Source of the DNA: a bacterium
Lineage (GTDB): Bacteria; Myxococcota_A; Bradymonadia; Bradymonadales; Bradymonadaceae
Length of the DNA stretch: 64,000 nt
Direction of reading: 5' to 3'
Assembly: GCA_030427705.1 (NCBI GenBank)
Contig: JAUIBR010000003.1
Span: forward strand, 62,001 to 126,000
Under the pieces are notes generated by a model. It saw only the letters and a program-made list of their open reading frames with translations. It was not told the origin of the DNA and did no database searches. The first letter of the stretch is position 1; the number at the start of each line of letters is the position of its first letter. Shown here one piece after another: positions 45,417-53,449 of this stretch. A program made the position numbers and the translations under genes.

Positions 45417-46094
45417 TTAACCAGAGGTAAGAATGTCCTGCTCGATCGCTTCAAGATCATCATCACTGTAGCACCAACAATATTGGACTGAATTGGTTGC
45501 GCCATCTGGCAACACTGGCGCTTCTATGCAGCCATTCACAAAGGGAATTTCTTCGTTGGTGTCTGTCACAAAATAACCCCACTGTTCGTTGCTAATCTGC
45601 GTGACCGGAGCGGAAGCTGGTTGTTCAAAATCCCAAGATTGCGAACAATGCGCATTGCTTTCGCATACCTGAGCACATGGGGTTGAGACTTGGGCCGCTT
45701 GGATCGGTTCTGGCTTTGGTGTGCACCTGGGCCCACATCGTTCGTCCTCATTACAAACCTCGATGCGAACAGGGGTGCCAGAACCGCAAAGCACGCTGGT
45801 ATCTTGCTCGCAATAGTATCGGTATTGGTAATCAGTTTCGTCACAGTACAGCGGATCAGAAGTCACGCTGCAGTTACGAGCGTTTTCGGTCCAGATACAA
45901 AAATTGTTGCCACAATCCCGTTTTTCAACAACCCACCCGGTTTCGTCGGTGAACCCACATTCATAGAGGGTGTTGCCATCGCACCCCCCTTGAAATGTAT
46001 CGGGATCACATCGTTCATACTCGTCCTCACATGCGACGAGCAACATACCGAGCGTGACGACAACCAAGACTTCATTGCAAACAAGGATGTTCAT
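45417..46094 (-). CDS. Cys-rich lipoprotein
   Basis: A 225-residue protein with signal ILVCNEVLVVVTLGMLLVAC. It has about 20 Cys, including ERCDPDTFQGGCDGNTLYECG, KRDCGNNFCIW and CNEDERCGPRC, arranged as small disulphide knots of the kind seen in Myxococcota surface proteins. No enzymatic motif and no named family. It lies upstream of the duplicated small lipoproteins on the same strand, possibly as a cluster of surface antigens. Confidence 0.75.
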   Translation of the reverse strand: MNILVCNEVLVVVTLGMLLVACEDEYERCDPDTFQGGCDGNTLYECGFTDETGWVVEKRDCGNNFCIWTENARNCSVTSDPLYCDETDYQYRYYCEQDTSVLCGSGTPVRIEVCNEDERCGPRCTPKPEPIQAAQVSTPCAQVCESNAHCSQSWDFEQPASAPVTQISNEQWGYFVTDTNEEIPFVNGCIEAPVLPDGATNSVQYCWCYSDDDLEAIEQDILTSG

Positions 46095-46634
46095 CTCGTT
46101 TCAAATCCTGGTGACCGGGAACATTGCCATCATTATCAGTACCCAAATCTTCAAACCAAGTCCTTCTCTGAGGAGTCGAGCATTGTGATGATATGAACAA
46201 CTCACACCGGCTTCCAGCTTTCAGCTCCCAGCTTTCAGCTCTGGCTGGGTAGATCGAAGCGAATGGGCAGAGCATAGGTTCACCGCACCCCAGGTTCGGA
46301 AAACGCAGGAGATGCGCGAGATTTTGAGGTTCCATGAGTTTAATCTCTTGCCGCTCGGGTCCTCGGGTCCTCTTCATCTCTTGCCTTATCCTAGACCCGT
46401 TTGTTTGCGGTTCGTCGAAACTCCGCTTCATGCCCGTCGGTCCTGGTTCTCCCGGCCGAAGCTGGAAGCTGGAAGCTGGAAGCTGGATGCTGGACGCTGT
46501 TGCGAACCGCCCACAATGTGCTCACAAATCGATTTCTGTGGAACTCCCCTGAAACTGAACGCTTGATCACGTAGTCCTTGCAAGGCTGATCGCGCAGTTT
46601 TATGTTGCGGCAACCCTACTCCCCAATAGGTGTT
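46095..46634. other. Intergenic region with repeats, no supported gene
   Basis: A gap of about 540 bases between divergent genes. It holds the second copy of the 62-bp dispersed repeat (46209-46270), a TCGGGTCC doublet near 46355, and a GAAGCTGGAAGCTGGAAGC run near 46450-46485 that resembles the complement of the dispersed repeat's CCAGCTTTCAGC words. The promoter of the topoisomerase gene must lie here. I see no convincing open frame. Confidence 0.6.
46209..46270. repeat. 62-bp dispersed repeat, copy 2
   Basis: Same orientation and length as 7157-7218, 56 of 62 bases identical and no gaps. It starts GGCTTCCAGCTTTCAGC and ends GCGAATGGGCAG. No target-site duplication or transposase is visible. 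Confidence 0.75.
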
Positions 46635-49049
46635 ATGGCCGAGATCGAAGTTCAACTGCACGAAACCGCGAAAGAGCGTTATCTGAATTACGCGATGAGC
46701 GTGATTACAAGCCGCGCTCTGCCTGATGTGCGCGATGGGCTAAAGCCCGTTCAGCGCCGAATCCTGTACGGCATGTACGCCAACATGCGTCTGACCCACG
46801 ACGCGAAACCGCGAAAGAGCGCGGCGGTCGTGGGCGAGGTCATGGGTAAGTATCACCCGCACGGTGACTCCTCGATTTATGACGCCATGGTGCGTATGGC
46901 GCAGAGCTTCTCGCTTCGATATCCGCTGGTGGACGGGCAAGGAAACTTCGGGTCGTTGGACGGCGATAGCGCAGCAGCGATGCGCTATACCGAGGCTCGA
47001 CTCCAGGCGCTTTCGTCCGAGCTTCTGTCCGAAATCAAGAAGGACACGGTCGAGTTCCGACCAAACTACGACGCCACGATCTTTGAGCCGATTGTATTGC
47101 CCGCGCAGGTGCCAAACCTGCTGATTAACGGCGCCACCGGTATCGCCGTCGGTATGGCGACGAATATCCCGCCGCATAATATCGGGGAGGTTTTGGACGC
47201 GTGTGTGCACCTGATTGAGCACCGCGATACGCCGGTCGAACAGTTGGTCGGCCGCGAGGCGTTCATCAAAGGGCCGGACTTCCCAACGGGTGGTGTGCTC
47301 ACGAACTCGGATGAGGAGCTTCGCGAGATCTACAGCACCGGTAGCGGTGCACTTGTTGTCAGCTCACAGTGGGAGATCGAGAAAGACAGCCACAAGAAGT
47401 TCATCGTCATCACGTCGGTTCCGTACACGGTCAATAAGTCGAGCCTCATCGAGAAGATTGCATCTCACATCATCAACGGGAAAATCCCGCAGGTGCTTGA
47501 TGTGCGTGACGAATCGACCGATGACGTGCGTGTGGTTTTGGAGCTCAAACGTGGCTCGGACCCCGAAACGGCGATGGCGTACCTGTTTAAACACACCCCG
47601 CTTCAGACGCGTTTCCACGTCAACCTGACCTGCCTTGTGCCCTCGTCGAATCCGCAGGTTCCGGCACCAGACAAGCTCGACCTCAAGCAAATGCTGACGC
47701 ATTTCCTGGACTTCCGATTGGAAGTGGTCACGCGCCGCATCCAACACGACCTGAAGAAGCTTCTGGAGCGCATCCACATCTTGGAGGGCTTCGAGCTCAT
47801 CTTCAGCGACCTGGACGCCGCGATTCGCATCATCCGCAACTCGGAGGGTAAAGCCGACGCAGCACGCGGTTTGATGGAGTACTTCGGTGTCGATGAGGTC
47901 CAGGCCGACGCGGTCTTGGAAACAAAACTCTATCGACTCGCGAAGCTCGAGATCGGCGCAATCATCGAAGAACTCGAAGAAAAGCGCGCAGAAGCTGGTC
48001 GATTGCAGGCTTTGCTGGATAGCGAACAAGCCCGCTGGGACCTGATTCGAACCGAGCTCTTGGAAATCCGCGATGCTTACGCGGACAAGCGTCGGACCGT
48101 GCTCGGCGATGAAGAAATCATCGACCTCGAATACGACGAAGAAGCCTATATCGTTGACGAAAAGACCTGGGTCATGGTCACGAAGGAGGGCTGGGTTAAA
48201 CGCCAGAAGTCGTACTCAGAAATCAGCGCGATCCGCGTCAAAGACAACGATGCCATTGGCTGGGTCATGCCGGGCCGCACGCGCCAGACGGTCGTGTTCT
48301 TCTCGAACCTTGGCCGGGCGTACACCGCGCGTATCGATGACATTATCTTCACCACCGGCCACGGCGAACCGCTGCAGGCCCGATTTGATTTCGAAGATGG
48401 GGAGCGCGTCGTAGGCGCGATAACACTGGACGATCGCATCTTGCTGAAGTCCACGTTGGAGTCGCCGCAGGTGTCGTTGGTTCCTGAAGAAAACGAGGAC
48501 ATCGAAGAGATTGTGCAGTTCGTCGCCGTGACGGCGCTGGGACAATGCATGCGCTTTGACCTCTCGGACTATGAAGAGCCTTCAACCGTCAAAGGACGCC
48601 GATTCATGCGCCTTGGCAAGGGCGACCATATCGTCAATGTCGAGATGAGTGATGGTACCGAAAACGTCGCCGTCGCTACGCGAAACGGACGCGGCCTGCT
48701 CTTCCCGGCTGAAGAGGTCAACTACTTCAAAGGCGCAGCAAAAGGCGTGAAAGCCATGTCGCTTGAGAAGGACGACGAAATCCTGGACTTCACGCTGGTT
48801 CGCTCGAACCTCGAAGGGCTCGAGGTCGAGACAAACCGCGGCGCACGCATCGTTATCCGTGCCGCGAAATCCAAGTTCGAGCCGAAATCCCGCGGCAATA
48901 AGGGCCGCTGGATTATCCGCCGTGGCCACCTGATCCGCTCACACCGTCCACCGGTTGAGCTCTCGGGAGCAAGTGATGATGGGCTGGAAGAGGACTCACA
49001 GTTCCTTGAGGATATCGAGGATATTGAGGATTTGAGTCAAGAGGAGTAG
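46635..49049 (+). CDS. Type IIA DNA topoisomerase subunit A (GyrA/ParC)
   Basis: About 804 residues from the ATG at 46635 ([12 protein letters not shown]). The catalytic domain has the quinolone region [20 protein letters not shown] and the DNA-cleaving Tyr in [10 protein letters not shown] (about residue 120), followed by the tower and a C-terminal beta-propeller. The GyrA box (QRRGGKG) is degenerate: the best candidate is [12 protein letters not shown]. That points to ParC-like (topoisomerase IV) or a gyrase with reduced wrapping; I cannot decide. No subunit B gene is in the window. The C-terminus is acidic ([13 protein letters not shown]). Confidence 0.93.
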   Translation: MAEIEVQLHETAKERYLNYAMSVITSRALPDVRDGLKPVQRRILYGMYANMRLTHDAKPRKSAAVVGEVMGKYHPHGDSSIYDAMVRMAQSFSLRYPLVDGQGNFGSLDGDSAAAMRYTEARLQALSSELLSEIKKDTVEFRPNYDATIFEPIVLPAQVPNLLINGATGIAVGMATNIPPHNIGEVLDACVHLIEHRDTPVEQLVGREAFIKGPDFPTGGVLTNSDEELREIYSTGSGALVVSSQWEIEKDSHKKFIVITSVPYTVNKSSLIEKIASHIINGKIPQVLDVRDESTDDVRVVLELKRGSDPETAMAYLFKHTPLQTRFHVNLTCLVPSSNPQVPAPDKLDLKQMLTHFLDFRLEVVTRRIQHDLKKLLERIHILEGFELIFSDLDAAIRIIRNSEGKADAARGLMEYFGVDEVQADAVLETKLYRLAKLEIGAIIEELEEKRAEAGRLQALLDSEQARWDLIRTELLEIRDAYADKRRTVLGDEEIIDLEYDEEAYIVDEKTWVMVTKEGWVKRQKSYSEISAIRVKDNDAIGWVMPGRTRQTVVFFSNLGRAYTARIDDIIFTTGHGEPLQARFDFEDGERVVGAITLDDRILLKSTLESPQVSLVPEENEDIEEIVQFVAVTALGQCMRFDLSDYEEPSTVKGRRFMRLGKGDHIVNVEMSDGTENVAVATRNGRGLLFPAEEVNYFKGAAKGVKAMSLEKDDEILDFTLVRSNLEGLEVETNRGARIVIRAAKSKFEPKSRGNKGRWIIRRGHLIRSHRPPVELSGASDDGLEEDSQFLEDIEDIEDLSQEE

Positions 49050-49260
49050 GGAGGCGCGGAGAGGCGCGGAGGGCTCTCTAATGAGACTCGGAGTCGCTGA
49101 GGCGCGGAGGGTTTTCTATTAGGGGCCCTTTGATGTTCCGCCAGTTTCGAGCAACCTCGCCATTGACCAAAATGGAAGTCTCCCCGCCTCCGAGCCTTCC
49201 CGCCTCCCTAGAGAGCTCCCCGCCTCCGTCAAAACTCTGAGACTCCCACCCGCGATCCCT
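49050..49260. repeat. GAGGCGCGGAG repeats with complementary right arm
   Basis: The left half has GAGGCGCGGAG three times with CTCTCTAATGAGACTC between. The right half has CCCGCCTCCGAG, CCCGCCTCCC and CCCCGCCTCCG plus AGAGAGCTC and CTGAGACTC, largely complementary. It can form a large hairpin directly after the topoisomerase stop. The rest of the gap to 49396 shows nothing I can name. Confidence 0.65.
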
Positions 49261-49396
49261 CAGAGATCCGTGATTTCAACCATTTACGATTTCCTCATAG
49301 GAACTCGCAACTCCGCGTAAAACAACAACTTCGATGCATTTTTGCGTCAGTGGCATATCCAATGCATCTTGAGAGTGTGATAGACTCGGAGTTGTT

Positions 49397-50716
49397 ATGT
49401 CACGCCATCACCTCATCATCTTGCTCGCAATCGCCGCCATGTCGGTGGGCTGTAATCGCGGCGAGTTCGGAAAACGCGCCGAGGGCGGCGTGATTTCTGC
49501 GGATGCACGTGATGACAGCGGCAATAACGCAAACGATGAAGTCGACGGTCTCAACAACCAGGATAGCGACCCAACTTCGGGCGACCTGAATAACGCCGCG
49601 CCGAATGTGGGCGGCGAGCCTGCCGACCGCGCGATATCGCTCTACGGCGTCACACATAATATCGGAGTGGCAGGATACCGTTCTCAATCCGGTGGAGATG
49701 AAAACGTGGTCGTCAGCGCTCTGGGCCTGACGCAGTCCATTGCTATCGCCACGCTGGGTGCGGACGAGGACGCCAACGCCGAACTCTTTAACATCGTTGG
49801 GACGACATACCTCCCAGAAGAGTTTAACGGCGGCGTATCGTCATTGCTCTCGCAGATTCAAACCGCTGCGGAACCCGGCATTGTACGGGCTGCTCCAAGT
49901 GTTTGGGCGCAATCCGACGCAATGTTCGAAAGTCAGTTCCTGAACGACCTGTACGCATATCACGAGCTGGATGTCCGCCTGGTGAACTTCAATTCGCCCG
50001 ACTCAGCTCGTCTGCAGATTAACAACTGGTATCGCAATCAAACCGGTGGCTACATCACCGAAGCCGTTTCGCCGCGCGGAATCTCGACCGACAGTGGTTT
50101 GGCCTTTGTCGATGCGACGTTCTTTTCGGGGGCTTGGGAGGTTCCATTCGACCGAGACCTGACGATGGATGACGTGTTTATGGGCCGCCAGGAGCGTGTG
50201 CTTCCGTTTATGGAGCGGTCGGATGTGTTGCTGACCGCGCAGGATAACCAGAAGACCTCAGTGATTCTGCCGTTCTCGAACCAATTGGTTATGGTTGCTG
50301 TCCTTCCGAACGACGGCGCCTTTGATGCTGTTGAAGCCAGCATGGGGCCTGAGTTCTTCCAACAGATTATCGATTCCTCTGAGCCCCAATTCGTGACGCT
50401 GCGCATGCCAAAGGTAGAGCTCGCAGGCCGCCTCGATTCCTCCGCCTCGGAAGATCTTGGCTTGGGAGCCGCCAATAAGGACGGCGCCTATGCTTCGATC
50501 GGTGATGGTCTTGGCGCTGGTGCCTTTATTCAGCGATCGAAGATAGCGTTCACCGAATTGGGTGCTCAGGGGGCAGACCCCTCGCCGCCTGAATTCAACG
50601 ATGGTGCAGCAGGGGCGGAAGACTCAATCCCGGTCGTCCTGAACCGACCGTTCATCTTCGGAATTCTGGACAGCGGCACGAACACGCTCGTCTATCTGGG
50701 GCGCATGGTCCGATAA
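49397..50716 (+). CDS. Serpin-family lipoprotein
   Basis: A 439-residue protein with lipoprotein signal ending MSVGC (Cys 19) and an acidic Asn/Asp linker to about residue 75. The serpin fold is clear: NVVVSALGLTQSIAIATLGA, LQINNWYRNQTGGYITE, FVDATFFSGAWEVPFD, VMVAVLPNDG, FVTLRMPKVEL and the C-terminal NRPFIFGILDSGTNTLVYLGRMV. Serpins are suicide inhibitors of proteases, here at the cell surface. The reactive loop (after TELGAQG) reads ADPSPPEFNDGAAGAEDSIP; three Pro in the hinge and an extended loop differ from inhibitory serpins, so it may be non-inhibitory. The stop codon starts a family C repeat. Confidence 0.88.
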   Translation: MSRHHLIILLAIAAMSVGCNRGEFGKRAEGGVISADARDDSGNNANDEVDGLNNQDSDPTSGDLNNAAPNVGGEPADRAISLYGVTHNIGVAGYRSQSGGDENVVVSALGLTQSIAIATLGADEDANAELFNIVGTTYLPEEFNGGVSSLLSQIQTAAEPGIVRAAPSVWAQSDAMFESQFLNDLYAYHELDVRLVNFNSPDSARLQINNWYRNQTGGYITEAVSPRGISTDSGLAFVDATFFSGAWEVPFDRDLTMDDVFMGRQERVLPFMERSDVLLTAQDNQKTSVILPFSNQLVMVAVLPNDGAFDAVEASMGPEFFQQIIDSSEPQFVTLRMPKVELAGRLDSSASEDLGLGAANKDGAYASIGDGLGAGAFIQRSKIAFTELGAQGADPSPPEFNDGAAGAEDSIPVVLNRPFIFGILDSGTNTLVYLGRMVR

Positions 50717-50836
50717 CAGCTCCCTTCGGTCGCGTTACAGCTCGCCCTTCGGGCTTCGCGTTTCAGCTCGCTGACGGCTCGCGTTACAGCTCGCGCCTCG
50801 CGTTTCAGCTCGCCCTTCGGGCTTCGCGTAGACGCG
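50717..50836. repeat. Family C repeats (ACAGCTCGC...GCG units)
   Basis: Five or six units begin (A)CAGCTC and end CGCGTT, with inner stems such as GCCC-TTC-GGGC (twice), CGCTGACGG and CGCGCC. The first unit begins within the serpin TAA. A shorter member lies at 53322-53350. After it, GGAAATC is repeated before the next gene's stop. Confidence 0.75.
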
Positions 50837-50865
50837 ATTCGGAAATCGGAAATCGGAAACCGAAC

Positions 50866-52527
50866 TTAACCACGTGGGTTCGGCAAGAACACCAAGACCC
50901 CGACTTCCAAGAGTTCTTGGGTGGCAGCGTCATTGACGTCTGGGTTTTCCAGTGCATCGAAATGCTCAGGTTGCATTTCAAGGATGACGACTTCGCCATC
51001 CACGACGATTGCCGCGATGTTCAGAACGCCTTCAGCTCCAATCCACTCACCTGGAACTGAATTCGCGAGTTTCAGCGTGAGATTCGGCCGGATGCGGCCG
51101 GTCAAATGGGGTTCAGGGAGCGCGCCGAAACGCTCGAACTCGACATCGACCTGCGGTTCGGATGCCATTAGCGCTTCAAAGGCCATCCGGTCGGCGTCTT
51201 CGATGCCGGTGCTCTTCAACCATCCGGCAAATCGGACTGAGAGCGGACCGTCGGACCAAAATACATCCGAGTCGATGAAAGCATCGATGTCTTCGTAGAC
51301 TTGGCTAAGGTCCCAGAAACTGACCGACTGAAGTCCTGTTACCACCTGCTGTCGACCCAATTCTGTCCGCTCAAACCCGGTGTTCATCAGCGCTGACCAG
51401 CCGACAGCGGAAGCGCGTTCGCCCAACTCGTTCATCCAAGCTTCAACCTTTTCGGTGTCAGGCGCGAGGCTTCCCGCAAGCGGTTCAGCGGCGTCGAGCA
51501 GTTCTTGGAAATGGTCTTCCTGTTCGAAGTTGTGCAGCTCGATCATCACCAAAAGTCGGGCGAGCAGGTCCAGAACTTGGCGACGGAGGAAGCGTTGTTC
51601 GAAACTTGGAGCTTCAATCTCGCCGTCCAATAGCTCGCGATAGATGCGGTCGACCCGGAACGACAGGTCGGTCACCGTCGGCTCGTAGTCGTGTGCGGGA
51701 ATCAGGTAGCGCTCGACCCAGGTGCCGAAGCTCCACGCCGTGCAACGATTCCAGTGGCCTTTCAAGTAGCCCACAGCGTCGCTCGCGGCGTTGACCGACC
51801 CATAGTTGGTCTCGGTCATGATGCCTGTCTGAAGCTCCTTTCGGATCGTTTCCATCTCGCCTTCAAACTGGTCGATCCCGCGCTGCACATGCTCGATCGC
51901 CGTTCTGCGCCGACCTTTGTCGACTTCGCCACGCCAATACGGAATGGCGGCAGCCTCACAATCCCAGCAAAACTGACGGTGCAGTAGTTGGTCTTGGTGA
52001 TGTTCGCAGCGCGGGCGGAAGGCTTCGTCGAACCCGTACCAGTGAACCACGGGCAAAAGTTCGTTCAGGCGAGCACCCAAGTAGAACTCGAAGCGGGTCA
52101 TGTCAGGCCGCCAGAAGAACCCGATCGCACCATGTAACATCTCGTGCGCTCGCCATTTGCGGCGATAGTTCGGGTTGTACGAAGCGAACGGAGCGTCCTG
52201 GAAAAACGAGAAGTACTTTGGTTCGGTCAGCACACCGTCGATCCAATGCGGGGTGGTGCCGCCGTCCCAGATTTCGATCTCGGGTTCGGCACTTTTGGGC
52301 ATCGGGATCCGCGTACGCAACTCGTGATGGAAGAGCGCTCGACCGTCGCGTGCAGCGATCAAACCCGCTCGCAAACTCATCGGTGTTACCGTAAAGTCGA
52401 GCGCAGGCGCCCCCCACAGACGGTCGGCTTCGGCCCACTCGCCAGGCGAACCTGCAGCGATGGACTCCATAATCGCGTCGACGACGGTCTCGGCAGAAAT
52501 CTGGTTGGCGTTGAGTACGTGTTTCAA
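50866..52527 (-). CDS. Uncharacterised HExxH-containing protein
   Basis: A 553-residue soluble protein of unknown family. Near residue 128 it has WRAHEMLHGAIGFFW, an HExxH-type zinc site, followed about 20 residues on by GARLNELLPVVHWYG, where the Glu could be a third ligand. A Cys-rich stretch RPRCEHHQDQLLHRQFCWDC follows near 170-190. There is no signal peptide. The rest is helical with many Trp. Either a metallopeptidase-like enzyme or another metal protein is possible. Start ATG 52527. It is convergent with the serpin gene; a protease/inhibitor link is tempting but unsupported. Confidence 0.6.
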   Translation of the reverse strand: MKHVLNANQISAETVVDAIMESIAAGSPGEWAEADRLWGAPALDFTVTPMSLRAGLIAARDGRALFHHELRTRIPMPKSAEPEIEIWDGGTTPHWIDGVLTEPKYFSFFQDAPFASYNPNYRRKWRAHEMLHGAIGFFWRPDMTRFEFYLGARLNELLPVVHWYGFDEAFRPRCEHHQDQLLHRQFCWDCEAAAIPYWRGEVDKGRRRTAIEHVQRGIDQFEGEMETIRKELQTGIMTETNYGSVNAASDAVGYLKGHWNRCTAWSFGTWVERYLIPAHDYEPTVTDLSFRVDRIYRELLDGEIEAPSFEQRFLRRQVLDLLARLLVMIELHNFEQEDHFQELLDAAEPLAGSLAPDTEKVEAWMNELGERASAVGWSALMNTGFERTELGRQQVVTGLQSVSFWDLSQVYEDIDAFIDSDVFWSDGPLSVRFAGWLKSTGIEDADRMAFEALMASEPQVDVEFERFGALPEPHLTGRIRPNLTLKLANSVPGEWIGAEGVLNIAAIVVDGEVVILEMQPEHFDALENPDVNDAATQELLEVGVLVFLPNPRG

Positions 52528-52596
52528 AGTATTTGAATCAGTTGCAGGAGTTGCGCGTCAGTTATACGAAGTACGAAGCCCAAGCTAGGAGAAATC

Positions 52597-53325
52597 ATGC
52601 GTTCGGTTATCGTCAGTTTCCTTGTTATCGCCTCATTCCTTGTGGCTTCGCCCGCATTCGCCAAGGATATCATCGATCACAAACCATTCGATGAAGTTCT
52701 GAAGACATATGTGAAAAAGGGGAAGGTTGATTACAAAGGCCTGAAGGCCAACGAAAAAGACTTCGCCAAGTTCACTGCGTATATCGAAGCGATTGGTGGC
52801 GCCAAGGTCAAGGGCAGTAAGAAGGCTAAGCTCGCCTTCTATATCAATGCCTACAATGCCCACGTGATCAACGCAGTCATCGCCAATCTACCCACAAAAT
52901 CGGTGATGAAGGTCGATGGTTTCTTCAAGAAGGCTGAGCACAAGGTTGCCGGCAAATCGATGACGCTGGACCACTTGGAGAACAAGATTATCCGGCCCGA
53001 GTTCAACGATGCGCGCATCCACTTCGCACTGGTTTGTGCCGCCAAGAGCTGCCCTCCACTGAAGAAGAAGGCGTTCACCGAGAAAAACGTGAAGAAGATG
53101 CTCGAGAAGAACGCGAAGAAGTTCATCCCGAAAGCTACGAAGGTCGAAGGCAACACGGTCACGACTAGCCAGCTCTTCAACTGGTTCGCCGACGACTTCA
53201 AGAAGAACGAAGGTTCGGTCGAGAACTACCTCGCCAAGTACTTGCCCGAGCACGCAGAGCTGCTCAAATCCGGCAAAGCCGAAATCAAGTTCTCGTTCTA
53301 TGACTGGGACCTGAACTCCAAGTAG
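52597..53325 (+). CDS. DUF547 secreted protein
   Basis: A 242-residue protein with signal peptide VIVSFLVIASFLVASPAFA and ATG at 52597. The DUF547 core is plain: AFYINAYNAHVINAVI (about 80-95) and HFALVCAAKSCPPLKKKAF (about 140-158, with the conserved Cys pair). The domain has a papain/transglutaminase-like flavour, but its activity is unestablished. The protein is unusually Lys-rich in the middle. The stop overlaps a family C unit and then a family A array. Confidence 0.88.
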   Translation: MRSVIVSFLVIASFLVASPAFAKDIIDHKPFDEVLKTYVKKGKVDYKGLKANEKDFAKFTAYIEAIGGAKVKGSKKAKLAFYINAYNAHVINAVIANLPTKSVMKVDGFFKKAEHKVAGKSMTLDHLENKIIRPEFNDARIHFALVCAAKSCPPLKKKAFTEKNVKKMLEKNAKKFIPKATKVEGNTVTTSQLFNWFADDFKKNEGSVENYLAKYLPEHAELLKSGKAEIKFSFYDWDLNSK

Positions 53326-53350
53326 CTCGCTAGCGCTCGCGTCACAGCTC
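53322..53350 (+). repeat. Family C unit overlapping the DUF547 stop
   Basis: TAGCTCGCTAGCGCTCGCG followed by TCACAGCTC. It begins at the stop codon and runs straight into the family A array, so two repeat families are joined here. Confidence 0.6.
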
Positions 53351-53448
53351 GGTGAGCACCAAATCGGTGAGCATCGCGAACCAAATCGGTGAGCATCGCG
53401 AACCAAATCGGTGAGCATCGCGAACCAAACCGGTGAGCATCGCGAACC
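53351..53448 (+). repeat. Family A hairpin array, 4 full units and a truncated one
   Basis: A truncated first unit (GGTGAGCACC) is followed by four GGTGAGCATCGCGAACC units. It lies between convergent genes and ends 1 base before the stop codon of the minus-strand lipoprotein gene. Confidence 0.93.
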
Positions 53449-53449
53449 G

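Noticed and set aside
49397-52527. A serpin/protease system formed by the two convergent genes
   Set aside because: The HExxH protein would be a metal enzyme, not a serine protease, has no signal peptide, and the genes are convergent; there is no positive evidence for a pair.
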